A stretch of 64,000 bases of DNA from Coriaria nepalensis (GCA_027186245.1 CP114486.1:8880501-8944500); one strand, 5' to 3'. Shown: positions 23,101 through 33,960, counted from the first letter of the stretch. A program made the numbers and translations. The notes: a model not told the origin generated them from the sequence alone.

Positions 23101-25758
23101 GGTTTTGTGGTTAAGAACCCTATGAATCTCAAGTGAGACAACTATATCAAAACACAGATGTGGAATACCACTATCCCGATCTTAACCTACAATATAAAAT
23201 TATTTCCAGGCATTGAAGAACTCATACTATTTTTTCTGTTTTCCAGAGAACTATGTGTGCATAAACCGTGAAATATAATAGCCATAAACAGAAAAAATAG
23301 AAGTTTAGACCTCATTAAGCTCTTCTAGCTTTCGTTTCCTCAGGCAATGCAAGAAGTCTAGTATAATCTGCATATTTGTTTCAGCTTCTTGTTGCTCCAT
23401 TTTTCTCTTCTTCTCCACAAGAATAGACAAAAGGCCATCTAGCTCCTTTATGTCAACATCACAACCCTGTCTAAGGATCAGAAGAAAAGTCATTCAAATA
23501 AATGGGATCAACCTTACTGACTAGAGTAACAACAGAAACGCTTAACGCAGACACAACTGGAGAAGCAGACGATAAACTATCAGTAGACTAAAAGTAAAAG
23601 TTTAAATTACACTCATACATGTAGTGGTGTATATATATATATGCATAGACTGGAAGTAGAAAGATCCCTTGGAAATATTTCAAGACCTGTTGTAATGCAT
23701 GGCAAATATATCCAAATGGAGATGTAGTCTTCCTCATCTGACGAGCAGAAGTTTTCTTCAATAACTGTGATACAGAAGTCGCCAATCGAACGCATCAATT
23801 ACAAATAAATGACGATTTAATGAAACTCAAATTTATGACAAACCAAGAGTACTGTAAAGCAGAGATCCAATACCAATGTAATGAAAGAGCCTATTTAATA
23901 TATTGCACCTAAAAGTAGTTTCCATAAGGCTCCATGAAGGAACCTATCCATAATGGTCAACCATTGCACCGAAAAATAACTGTCGTTGACCTGTTGCAAT
24001 ATCTTGTTCGTATGGGAGTCGACTAAAGTTGAATAGTGGTCAAGCTGATTTTGGTCAAGTTTATTAAATATGGTAAAAATTATTATTGCTAATACGAAAG
24101 GGTACAATGATCTATATAATTTATTACCATATTTAGTAATTTTTTACCAACTTGACTACTCTACACCTTTACACCTTGAGAGGTAAAAGTGGTAATTTAT
24201 TATCATTTTTATAATTTATTTATAATTTTAATTGTGAATGATATTAATTTTTTATTTAATAAATAATAATTATTAAAAATATATAAATAAATTAAATTTA
24301 AAAATAACAATTTAAATTTAAAAATAAAATTTCAAATTCCAAATTTAATGATAGATTTTATTCACTATTATTGTTACTTCATATTTAATAGGTTAGCAAC
24401 GTACTTTAGAGCCTCATGTATTATTAATATATTTTTTATTTACTATTACTTATTTAGCTATATCTATTATGTGTTATATCGTATTATTTATGTAACGTAT
24501 TAAATTAATTATGTATTATATTAATCACATTAAAAATTTTCTCACTTAAAATTAAATTAAAAAAAAAAAAAAAAAGCAAGTCCACGAGCTGAAACTAGCT
24601 CAGGGCTGGCACGACACGTTTTATGGTCAATTATTGTATCCAATCCATACCGAACCAAGCCAGGCAGGCACGAATCGCTACCTCTGTTAAGAGGACTCAT
24701 CCCCTCGTATATAGTAACTTCCATAGGTTTTTGAGTCAGATACTTTCTCAACATATAAACACTGTGTCCGGGTTTCTCAACATATGTTAATTTATCGAAT
24801 ATTAATTTATTTAAGTTCTACTGTAATGAGTATAGTAGCCAGTTACCCGTATATTTTGATAACTGAGATATAGTAGCAGATATAGTAGCCAGTTATGACT
24901 TTCTACATTAAAGAAAGTGAGCAAATAGCAATACTGATCCAAGAGAATCAACAAAGCTTTTTCTCTTTAGCATGCATGCTTCATCAATACTATTAAAAAT
25001 AGTAGAATATTTACTTCAACTACGAATTTTCTCTAAAACATATATATAGCTTTAGAAATATAACAGTTGGAAGATTTTTCCCCCTATGATAAAACTTAAA
25101 TTCAGAGTGATATCGAGCATTAGTGAAGCCTCTGTTTTAGGGCAGAAATGACAGGGAAAAATAAACTCTGAACTGAGACTGAATTTGACAGCCATACATT
25201 CAAAAGTTCATTCTGCATAAAATTACTTGAATCCATGCTTCAATTATCAGGAATTTAAAATATGTAAACTGCTCTTTTCTAAATTATCAAAACCAGAAAA
25301 TGATAATAGAAAAAGATTTTCAGAATCGGAGGGAGAGCGGGTTACCGGCGAACCTTATCGAGTAAGATGTTTGGGAAGATATTGTTGGCAGTGAGAAAGT
25401 GGCCACAACAAGGACAATCGCTCTTGTTGCGAAGGTGAGTAGCAATGCACATGTAGCAAAAGCTATGGCCGCAAGAAGTGAGGAAAGCATCCTTGATGAT
25501 CTGCATGCAGATCGGGCACAAAATGTCCTTGTCCAAATCCTCCATTCCCGCATCGGACGAACTCATTTTCAACGCTTCGTCTTCCGCTTCAGCCGGAGCT
25601 TTCGCAGCAGTCGCTTCCTCCAAATACGTCAGTGCCGGAGGCGTAGAATGAAGAGGAGGTGGCGGCGATGTCGGCGGAGGTGTTGCGGCGACAGTGGAGT
25701 CACGCGAAGGCTCGGTTTTGACAGTTGGAACCAATGCTCCGATCGATTCTCCTCCCAT
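8130..25758 (-). CDS. COP1: E3 ubiquitin-protein ligase COP1 (13 exons)
   Basis: COP1 is the RING-coiled-coil-WD40 ubiquitin ligase that, with SPA proteins and CUL4-DDB1, marks light-signalling factors such as HY5 for destruction in the nucleus. Exons: 25758-25354, 23764-23687, 23466-23311, 20983-20627, 19980-19823, 19732-19667, 19105-19027, 18491-18336, 18185-18087, 11986-11882, 11638-11459, 8515-8405, 8300-8130. They sum to 2121 bp, 706 residues, with every frame open and GT/AG borders. The RING C3HC4 ligands are C81, C84, C96, H98, C101, C104, C115 and C118. A coiled coil lies near 175-250, a basic nuclear-import-like ARKRRVHSQ at 324-332, and WD40 repeats from about 398 to the family C-terminus [10 protein letters not shown]. 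The substrate-pocket segments [10 protein letters not shown] and [12 protein letters not shown] are kept. Length compares with 675 in Arabidopsis. The linker and exon 2 are unusually divergent, so a second COP1 paralogue is possible. Confidence 0.95.
8772..9108 (-). repeat. 3' LTR of the gag-only element
   Basis: It matches 10657-10901 over its length but carries an extra internal duplication. The CTATTCGAGAGGTAGACCGT block with its 'CTAAGAGATTTTACTCTCC' tail occurs twice (about 8882-8932 and 8937-8982). An ATAACATAAnTTAGT block is also doubled near 8830-8880. This explains the 92-bp length difference from the other LTR. Confidence 0.9.
9120..10627 (-). pseudogene. Ty3/gypsy gag, frameshifted
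   Basis: The start codon at 10627 opens an N-terminal coiled-coil-like segment beginning [17 protein letters not shown], which ends at a stop near 10466. The central retrotransposon gag domain appears around 9560-9740 ([22 protein letters not shown]). It runs into a stop near 9650 and resumes in another frame as [12 protein letters not shown]. The CCHC zinc knuckle [14 protein letters not shown] is near 9300-9345. No protease, reverse transcriptase, RNase H or integrase coding is present between the LTRs. The gag is therefore complete in extent but broken by at least one stop and one frame change. Confidence 0.8.
10657..10901 (-). repeat. 5' LTR of the gag-only element
   Basis: It starts TGATAGGACCC on the plus strand and ends GGGGTCTAACA. 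It is the shorter of the pair and lacks the tandem duplication of the other LTR. The adjacent primer site on the minus strand shows that this is the upstream LTR. Confidence 0.9.
12233..12417 (-). repeat. 3' LTR of the truncated copia element
   Basis: On the minus strand it begins TGTTAGTTGTATAT immediately after a purine tract ending CTTGAGGGAGAG. The outer limit at 12233 is a best guess from a TG dinucleotide. No matching second LTR is present in the window. Confidence 0.6.
12233..16390 (-). mobile_element. 5'-truncated copia retrotransposon in COP1 intron 9
   Basis: On the minus strand a Ty1/copia polyprotein can be followed in order. Gag lies at 16.36-15.7 kb ([24 protein letters not shown]). 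A zinc knuckle [14 protein letters not shown] is near 15.7 kb. The protease region ([10 protein letters not shown]) is near 15.45 kb and the pre-integrase segment with CRLGHPSL near 15.1 kb. Integrase spans about 15.0-14.4 kb. Reverse transcriptase spans 13.7-13.2 kb with [16 protein letters not shown] and [10 protein letters not shown], and RNase H 12.97-12.54 kb. A purine-rich tract abuts a 3' LTR at 12233-12417. Stops and frameshifts are frequent, so it is inactive. The 5' LTR and gag start are missing, and the sequence joins a different copia element near 16.39 kb. Confidence 0.88.
16390..18001 (-). mobile_element. 3'-truncated second copia element: 5' LTR, gag and protease
   Basis: An LTR at 17658-18001 (344 bp, TG...CA) is followed on the minus strand by a primer site at 17642-17654 (revcomp GGTATCCGAGCC). 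Next come a gag remnant, the zinc knuckle [14 protein letters not shown] near 16.86 kb and the protease region ([15 protein letters not shown]). The pre-integrase segment YHLERGLII ends near 16430. Integrase, reverse transcriptase, RNase H and the 3' LTR are absent. Its family differs from the neighbouring copia: the LTR length, the knuckle and the protease text all differ. Frame breaks are present. Confidence 0.82.
17658..18001 (-). repeat. 5' LTR of the second copia element
   Basis: On the minus strand it begins TGTTGGGGCAGGAG and ends just before the tRNA-Met-type primer site. No copy of it is found at the far side of the intron insertion, and the flanking bases (AAAAT at 18002-18006) do not match those at 12228-12232. 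Confidence 0.75.
21131..21236. mobile_element. MITE-like inverted repeat in COP1 intron 3
   Basis: The two ends are near-complementary: TCAAGTTTACTAAATATGAT on the left, ATCATATTTAGTAAATTTAT on the right. The middle is AT-rich, the total is about 105 bp and there is no coding. A related copy sits at 24051-24158 and half of one at about 45613-45650. Confidence 0.65.
22606..22765 (+). repeat. Possible solo LTR in COP1 intron 3
   Basis: A TGTTAGGGTTTCC start and a TTCTCTTCTAAGCGTGATTCC tail ending near AACA resemble short copia LTRs. No target duplication is evident, and the resemblance is by eye only. Confidence 0.28.
24051..24158. mobile_element. MITE-like inverted repeat in COP1 intron 1
   Basis: The ends TCAAGTTTATTAAATATGGTAA and TTACCATATTTAGTAATTTT pair with each other, and the text is closely related to the element at 21131-21236. 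It is non-coding. An AT-rich tract follows to about 24560. A homopolymer A run then leads into a GC-richer segment at 24580-24700, which may be a separate small insertion. Confidence 0.65.
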
Positions 25759-26429
25759 TTACTCTCACCTTGGCCTCTCTTGAGATATTATTTTTTTTAA
25801 CCAATGGAGAAGTCTGTGGTTGGTAGATATTTATGAAAAGTTGGTAGGAGGAGAGGGGGAAGGTGTTTAATGTTACCGGGAGAAGGAAATTAAGAGAGGG
25901 AGGGGGGGTTCAGTAGTACTGTGTGCTGACTTGAGTGGTTGTTTCTCAAACAGAGTGTCCTGAGAATTTTTGTAAGGGCCACAACTGTCCACGTTAGACG
26001 GCCTTTTTTCGTTTGTTTCTTTTTCACGATTTGTTTTTAATAAAGCTTAAATTATTATTTAGTCCCTCTATTTACTTTTTTTTTTGGTCCTTAAAGATTT
26101 TGTAACTTAAATGAGTCCCTTAATTTTTATTATTATTATATTTTAATTCTAAATATTTTTCTCTAAAAGGTGTAATAAGTGTAAGGATTTATGTATATAG
26201 TAAATTAAAAATTTCAGATCAAATTTGATTAGAACATAAATTTAAAATCAAGAATAATTATATAATAAATATATATTAACTTTACATAAAATGTAATAAT
26301 GTTTAATCAAAATAAAATTGTAAGGTTATAAATAATTATTAATTTTGATGAACTAAGTGAGATGAATGAATAACATTGTACTTCCCTTTAACAATATGAA
26401 TTGTTGGAAGAATAGACGTCAATGATTCA
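25759..26429. promoter_or_regulatory. COP1 5' flank and likely promoter
   Basis: The bases just upstream of the COP1 start codon (25759-25990) hold purine-rich tracts on the plus strand, seen as CT-rich on the gene strand, typical of a plant leader. No convincing TATA box or light-responsive G-box was found; a CCACGTTAG sequence near 25990 is only partly G-box-like. From 26040 on it is AT-rich with no gene. Confidence 0.35.
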
Positions 26430-27985
26430 TTTTTTACCTTAAGATTCAACACATGAATCAAAAAGTTCGAGAAAAAGGGACGACAAAACTAGTGTATCTC
26501 TCATTAGGGATCATCAATCTCACCCATCCCTAATGGAGTTTACATAATGTTAAATTAGGTTTAGGTTACCTGATAGTTAACCTGCTATTTTAATCTGGTT
26601 ACCTGTTAACCCGATCAAAAGTGAATAATAAGTTAAAAACTCATTCTATGACAGGCCACTTATATATTTTAATCAACCATTTGATTAATTTAGCATGTGA
26701 AAATTATAGAACTTAGGAATCTTTGATTAATAGTTTGGCCCATTAACCTTTTAGTATTCAACTGTTAATTACGAAACTTAGAAACATTTTATGACAAAAA
26801 AAAGTTCCAATCTAATTTATCAATTTCTAATAAAACTAATGTCACACTTAGCTATATGATATTAGATTTAATAAATTAATTGTTTACTATTTTTCTCTTA
26901 TAATCAAACAACAAGTCAAATTACAATTTTACTCATAAAATCAATATTAGTCTATTTTTTCTTTTCTTCAATGAATCTAAACTAAGTTGCTATCGAATAT
27001 TAATGTGTATGACCGATTATGTTCTACATCACGCTAGTAGGAGGATCTCATAACACTTGATTTAATTTAATTCACAATTAAATTCATCTAATTTAATAAT
27101 CCTTTTAAATTAAACGGTTAGTTTAATCATCTCATTATTAAATAACCTAAACCTCCAAATCAATATTGACTTCTAGTAAACTATTATGATTACAAAGAAG
27201 ATGATAAGTTATCATCTTTCAAAAGAACATGTCATGACTATAATAAACAATATTTTTATTTTACCAATGTCTCGATTCGGAATGCGATATTATTTAACTG
27301 TTGAACCCTAATAGACAAATTATATGAACTATCATATTTTTAATGAACATTAATAATGGATTGACTGACACTCCTTTCATACCATACTCTTTGCAACAAT
27401 TCATTGTTCAATAAAGAATATAATTCATATGACTTATTTTTAAATAGAAAGTGATAGATTCTATTTTGATCACTCACAACTTTCATGTAAAATATTGTAT
27501 ATCCAACATTTTACCCATGTTTAACCCTTGGCTAAAATCTAGGAATTGTGTCAAAGTATAAGATCTGACACATAAGATACCATGGTGATCTTAAGTCTAA
27601 TGATCATATGTAATAAAATCACTAAATAATTGTCAGTAACAGTTAGTATTTTTCACCATTGAGAACAATTTAAGTGTCGCGTTCAGTGAACTTAGTCTCC
27701 ACTAAGCACTCACATAATCAACATAATTTTTCACTAATATCAATAGCCATAAGAATGATCATTCTAAATAATTTAGGTAATGAACTATGTGATTGTCTAT
27801 TTGAATCATCAAATATCCATGTTCGATGATCATATGACAACAAACAATTCGTGTCTTAAGCTTTAAGCCACTCAAGTCTCAATAAACATGATCTCCATCA
27901 TGGCTTCGAGTGCATAACTTAAGACACATAACATTATCATAATATGTGCTCATTAAACATAAGATATTAATTTCAATAATAAAAA
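26430..27985 (-). repeat. Dispersed LTR-like repeat, copy B
   Basis: It is collinear with copy C over about 1.55 kb, both starting near GATTCAACACATGAAT. Shared blocks include TTATTAATT-rich text, AATCTAAACTAAGTTGCTAT, GACTTCTAGTAAA, CTCACAAC and a CTAATATCAATAGCCATAAG block. It is non-coding. Confidence 0.7.
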
Positions 27986-27989
27986 GATA

Positions 27990-28700
27990 CAGCCTTAGCT
28001 TGAATAAGGGAAAACGTGGTTGAAGCATGGTCGGCAGATATGGGAATAACTCAACATAAAAGGAAGGTGGTGACTGAGGCTGAGGTTCAGGAAGGATGAG
28101 GAGCATGTCACTCAACATGGTGAAAGCTGAGCAGGATGAGAAGATGTTGTCTGATACTGGGGCTGAGCAGGGTATTACCCCATTTGTCCCAAATGTAATG
28201 GAGAATACGCAAAAGAGGACGACAAGTGGGAAGTTACTCTAATACCATAGTGGGTAACATATCTATGCCATGTCAGGATGAGACTACTCTAACATTGATC
28301 ATAGAGTAGGGGAAAATTAGGTTACTAAACAATGGGAAATGGACACGTGTAAAGTTGTTTAGAGTTTCCAAACTTTATACACGTATAAAATCTAACTTAT
28401 ATTAATAATATAAGGTAGATGCATTCATGTGCAAATAACCATATACCTATTTTCTCTCACACTCCTCCAAATACTGATTAGAGCATCGTAGCATCGGAGT
28501 GAGGTTGGCCGACCTCAACCCCGGCCACTCTTTGTTTATAAGTGTAGGTGTTTGATCTTGTAGCACATTATTAGTTGTCGAGCACTTTGAAGCGGATGGA
28601 TATCTACGTTAATAGTTTAGCATTGACCATGCGGACATTTTCTTTATTTTCAAAAGTTCCAACATATCAGTAGCTTGAGTTGGAGTGATTTACAGTATAG
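27990..28700 (+). repeat. LTR-like 5' region of a gypsy element
   Basis: This region matches 39.2-39.85 kb. Shared features are a CTGAGGTTCAGG-type start, the block ACACGTGTAAAGTTGTTTA, the block ATATAAGGTnGATGCAT, and CACACTCCTC followed by a GTTGGCCGAC block and GGCCAC. In both places gypsy coding follows on the plus strand, so this is the LTR or leader of one family. Exact borders were not found. A purine-rich stretch lies at 28700-28790. Confidence 0.6.
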
Positions 28701-28792
28701 AAAACTAGGAGGGAGAGCAGACGAGGGAGGAAGAGGGAGGAGAAAAAGGTAAAGGAAGAGAAATCCTTCCACCCTTACTTGAAGGGAGAGTA

Positions 28793-29745
28793 ATGAATTC
28801 TGTAAGCGCTGCTAGGAGATGGCCAGCACCCCCACAAACCTCTCCAGTGGTCAACAGTAGAGTATACATGTTACAGGCTATTGAGAAAATGGAAAAGGGT
28901 CTGGTAAAAAGAGTAGGCCTTATGGTTAAGCATTTTATAGACGTAAGAATTGTGAAAATTAGAGCTAAGATAAGGTAGGAGAGGGGAGAAGGACCGAAGC
29001 ATAAAGATATACGTCTTCCTATAGGGGTCCACCAAGGTTCATCGGTAAGAAGGGGCTCTCATCTTGAAGAGGACGATGCAACATCCCATCTAGAAACCAA
29101 AACTGCATCGAATGGGCCTATGCTTCTCATGAACCGGGCTGAAGAGTCTAGGGGCAGACAAAGGTTATTCAACAGCTAACTAAGAAAATGAAAGAGTTAG
29201 AAGTAGTAGTGAATGGAATAATTGTATTCATGGACAAATCGGAGAGCCTATTCACTAAACAGGTGCAAAATGCCCACTTATCGAGGAAGTTCACGGCTTC
29301 GACCCTAATGTACGATGAAATCAAGGACCATGGAGATCACGTTAACTCATATAAGACGTGCATGAGGATGAACTCCATGTCAGACGAGATGATATGCCAA
29401 TACTTTCACATCACATTGCTAGACTCGGCCAAATGATTGTACAGATCCCTCACACCAAGCTCTATTGACCTCTTCAATGAGCTGAAGTCGTTATTTATAT
29501 CTAACTTATAGGGGCTGACAAATGACTCCCTCTTGAGTCTATACGCTATAAAATATGCCAAGGGAGATTTCTTACATGTGAATGCTCCTCTGAACAATTT
29601 GGAAGAATTTTTGAACTTCTTTATAATTAGACAAGTAGACTGTAAGAAGTCCGAGTAATATTTCTTGGTTCGGAAAAAACCTCTACAATTCAGTATCATG
29701 GAATTTGCATTGGTAATGAGGTGGCGATAAGCTGGCATTGTTAGC
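28793..29745 (+). pseudogene. Decayed gypsy gag
   Basis: Reading across frames gives a gag pattern: a segment like KDHGDHVNSYKTCMRMNSMS, then an IDLFNELKSLF motif, then LLSLYAIKYAKGDFLHV. These match the retrotransposon gag domain of plant gypsy elements of the Tat group as I know it. At least three frame changes and several stops separate the pieces. No pol follows; the sequence passes into AT-rich DNA near 29.75 kb. The LTR-like block at 27.99-28.70 kb lies just upstream. Confidence 0.7.
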
Positions 29746-30555
29746 AACTACCATTTACTTGTTGGACAAGTATCTAGATGAGGTACTTAGTACCGCTACA
29801 GAACTTAAAAGTAGGTTCAATGAATTAGAAAATACAGATGATAAGATTATAAAAATGACCCTCGTATATTTGCGGAGGCAATCCTTACAACATTCTTTCT
29901 GATCCTTACAACATTCTTTCTTATTACACTTGGAATTCCAACACTAATAACAGATAGGCACACAACCATCAATGCCACATTATGATCATCATAACATATT
30001 ATGAGTCACTCTTGAAGTCAAACCTTTTTCACCGTATAAATTACATTTCTTATTACTCTTAATAACTTAGGTACAAGTGTCGGAATAAATCTCATATAAT
30101 CATGTTAAATTCGGTTTGCGTAGATAATAAAATTTAGTGTACTTAATTCATCATCATTTACACATAATTCTGAAACTTAGAATTAAGATTATGTCTTTCT
30201 CTTTATCTTTGAACATTTCTCGGTGACGGCTCTCAATAGAACGAAATATTACGTTATCAAGTGCAGAGAAGACCTAGCGATAAATAACAATTACATGAAC
30301 TCTTTCATTACAAATCATCATCTAAAACAAATCAAAGAAATCAAGCTTATACTTCCCACCACATTTATTAAATCAAAGACATGCTAACTAAGAAAATTCT
30401 GACAGAGAGCATAGTTATAAATGATCTCTTAGAGAGGGAAGTTGGAAGCAATTGTTGAGTAATCTGTTTCTCATAAAACATTCACTCTTACATTTTCACA
30501 AGGTCCAAAATATAACATATGAATCAAGTCTAGTAAATAATAATCTCCATCTCTA
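29746..30555. other. No gene seen; 3' flank of the DUF3537 gene
   Basis: AT-rich, with no recognised coding, repeat or RNA gene. The part next to 30555 should hold the 3' UTR of the minus-strand gene. Confidence 0.5.
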
Positions 30556-32971
30556 TTAAGAAATACCAATTGTTTTGTTGAGCAACCAGAGCAAGAGGGC
30601 GAATTCAATGGCAAAAACAGAGTTAAGCCATGCTCTGTCAACCGTAAACCCAAACACTGTAATTCCTGCTCTATTATTCTCCAAATACGTTACTGCAATG
30701 AAAAAAAAGAAAGAAACGAAGACATAACAAAACGTATTACAACTATTAATAATTTTTAGGTGATTTTGATACATACAAAAAAATATACATCACACGGTAA
30801 AATTGAGACATCATTATCTTACATCTAATGAAACAAATATGATTCACAGTAAAGGTATATATCTATATATCATGCTTACAAAATATGTTTAACGATGGAA
30901 CTAACCCTAATAATTAGTGGGGTAGTAACTAAGATATTACCTAGTGCTTGCCTCTTGTGAAATGAAATTGTGTGGGCATGAATTGGCATCAGTTTAGTGT
31001 CGGCCAAATCATCATCCTCATCTCCTTCGTCATCATCTGATTCTGAGTGAGTAGTGTCAGGAAGCACTTGATCAGAAGAAGTAGCCTGACATCGTGGAGT
31101 CTCCCCCTCACAATCATCAAATGAGTCCATTGTGGCGAAGACATGCCACTTGGCAGCCAGGCCTGCAATAGACTGAGCCTTATGCGTGATCTTTGCAGCA
31201 CTACGAAGGCATATAAAAAGACTTGAAACCAGGCAAACATAACATAGCTGCAAAAGTTATATCATCTAATCATCAGCTAATGAAACTAGTATTCTGTATG
31301 TCCTAACCATCGTAGAGATATGGGAAAAAACCAGATCTTCGTAGATCAGCCTAGCTCATCCTAGATTTTACTAAGAGTAAAATTTTAAATATTTGAAAGA
31401 CAAAAAGAGTTGATAAAAAGTACTACCGTAAGTTGTCCAGCCTTGAAAATATTGACCTTAGCGGTAGCTCGGGTGGTCATTAGCAGGAAGGTAAACTGAC
31501 TAGCAGTGAACAATCCTAGAGAAAGCGAGAGGAATAATCGAAAGCGATGGCTTATGATCTTGAGGCTCCTTCTGATTCTGAGATGATTCTTTAAGATAGT
31601 ACCCACCTCAGTTTGCTGGTGAAAAACTTGAGCAAAGTCGTCTAGTCTGATTATTTGCAGAAGGCAAGTGAGGCGGTAGAGAACACAGGCAGAGAAGAAA
31701 ATAGAAGTTCTATAAAGCCATGAGCATAGCTCCAATGTGCATGAAATAGTGTAGCTCGCGTATATGTTACCATAATATGGTATCTTTGTGGCTCCTGTGA
31801 TGTACCACCAAATCTTGTAGGCGGATTCCGCCAATAAACACGGCAGTACAAAAATGAAGATTAGTTTTAATGATCTCTGCAAAGATTAAGACAATTTTTA
31901 GAGATACTGCGCCCATCCACGCCTCAATATTTATCATACCATTATATATTTCATATAATATATAATAAAAATTTATCATAATTTATCACTCGATAAATTT
32001 TATAATTAAATTTATTAAAATATAATCATTTCATAATTTATTATCACTTTTAAAATACCTCAATTTTATAATAAATTTATAATTTTATTATTAACTATTA
32101 TCATCATTATTTACTTCTATTATTAAGATTGAATTTTTAAATTATTATTATTATTATTATTATTATTGCGCCAAGATACGCTGTCATTAAGCCAACACTA
32201 ATTAATTAAATAACAATCATAACAATGATCACCTATGAACAATGCATGCATGTGACCGAAATGAATTTCCTGGCCACATTATGAAAGGAACGTCAATGAA
32301 TATTTATGCTTTTTAATGTAAAAATAAAAATAAAAATAATAATAAGGGAACGTATATGCTTTTCAAATGTTTGGTTAAAACCCAAATAAATATTTGATTT
32401 TTAGAAAGTTAAGCATTTTAGTATTTATAAAATGAATCCAATTTCGAAACTAGTCGAGTTTGGACTTTTCCTAGATTCAGGCCAAACCTTGAGCAGATCA
32501 ATGATCTCTTTCATCAATTCTAATTCATCTTTTGAATAGACGAACGGTTGTAAATTGAACATAATTACTAAGAAATTGGAACCTATATGAATTAATTCAC
32601 GATTGAACAAAAAGACATACCTGAACCTGATCGGAGCAACCAACCAGGACCTTATGATTCTTCGAAAGAGAGAGATTGTCAAGGAACAGAAACCTTCTCA
32701 AACCATATTTACGAGACCAACGAGAAAGGCTTAGAAAGGAGAGAGTTGCGAACAAGGAGAGGGATAATTGAACAACGACATGATAAGGCCTGCTGTGATT
32801 TTCATCGCAGCTTTCGCAGGAAAGGGCTAAGTGGGATACAAGAGGAACGACAATAGCGAAGAGGAAATAAACAAACCATGATAGAAGTGATCTCCGGGTA
32901 TTGGACTGATCTAAACACATACATCTGAGTAATGAATTGAAGCTCTTCAATTGATCGAGTCCCTCTTCCAT
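30556..32971 (-). CDS. DUF3537 membrane protein (gustatory receptor-like family)
   Basis: A four-exon gene: 32971-32621, 31876-31427, 31247-30941, 30692-30556. The exons sum to 1245 bp, 414 residues, with an open frame and GT/AG borders. The protein matches the plant DUF3537 family along its length. Family blocks include DQSN followed by a hydrophobic helix, RRFLFLD, ESAYKIWWYI, LRLDDFA, RRSLKIISHRFR and MTTRA. Further ones are FICLRSAAKITHKAQS, KWHVFATMDSFD, an acidic loop DDDEGDEDDD, and the C-terminus YLENNRAGITVFGFTVDRAWL...LLWLLNKTIGIS. About seven hydrophobic helices are visible. This family has been proposed to share ancestry with insect gustatory receptors, but no ligand or channel function can be read from the sequence. 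I chose the start MEEGLDQ; an in-frame ATG lies at 33025. It sits at the plasma or another membrane by inference only. Confidence 0.93.
31877..32620 (-). other. First intron of the DUF3537 gene
   Basis: AT-rich intron of 744 bp with a (TTA)n microsatellite at about 32142-32167. No inserted element is recognised. Confidence 0.8.
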
Positions 32972-33960
32972 AGTTTTTGAAATCTTTTTGGACGCGGAGA
33001 GAGGAATGGAGAGGAAGAAAGACATTGTAATGAGAGGGAACGATCGACGGATCAGATGTAAAATGGTTGTTCAATTTGTTAGAGACTCTTTCTATACATG
33101 TTTTTGCGTGTGAATCTATGGGTTCCTCAAATGAATTATTAGACATAAATCTAGGTGTACATTGAAATAAATAAATAATTTAAAATAATTTATTTAGAAA
33201 GTAAGAAGTAACCCTTTATTCTTTAATAATAAGAATTTATGCTTTCATTCTGTTACGAATTGTAGGGAGAAAAGAAACTAAGATAAATCTTAAGATGAAA
33301 AAAAAAATAATTAAAAACATATATCTATAAATAAATAAATAAATAAATTATAATGGGTCGATGGGAGAAAGTAGGTTACGGTAGAGCAGTAGTACGATGG
33401 TCTAATTCGAGGTTGGAAGGTTAAGCGACTTGTATGGATGGATACGTTATAATTAATTTATTAGTTTATTTCCTATACTTACTTATCTTTAGTGATTAGT
33501 ATCTATTTTCAGTATATTTATTTTGATTTAGTGATCCCTGCTTCCATGCGTTAGTGATAAGGGTGTCATACTCTATAAATGCAACTAGGGTTGTAAGGCA
33601 TACTATTATAAATTAAGTTAACGTCTTTTGTCATCATGAGTTAATAATACCGTGAGTTAAGAAATTCTCTATTCATAGATATCACTGCTTAAGGTGGAGT
33701 TCCTAGACTCAATGCTTATGATTGGAGAAGGCTTAAACTTCATTAATCAAAACAAATAAATAAATTAGTGAATATATGACATAAAGCTACCGTAAAAATA
33801 TCAATTGACACTATGAGGTGGCTTAATGCATGGTTATGCATTCACATATGTCATTAAGGAAAACATGCATGTTGATTTAATTCCATGCAAATAGACATCT
33901 AAGTAGCTAAGGTGTCAACAATTTAGCTCATCTTTTGACTATAAATAGACTGCTTCAGAG
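32972..33960. other. 5' flank of the DUF3537 gene; otherwise no gene seen
   Basis: On the gene strand the first 60 bp include an alternative upstream ATG at 33025. Farther up the DNA is AT-rich, with short A-runs and AATA repeats near 33300-33350. On the plus strand a TATA-like CTATAAATAG at 33939-33948 precedes the GA-rich tract and may belong to an LTR promoter. Confidence 0.4.

Noticed and set aside
25399..25800. Plus-strand open frame of 133 residues over COP1 exon 1
   Set aside because: It is the antisense shadow of the RING-coding exon; Arg/Ser-rich with no domain.
31651..31979. Extra minus-strand frames over the DUF3537 second exon
   Set aside because: Out-of-frame shadows of the true exon, which matches the family.
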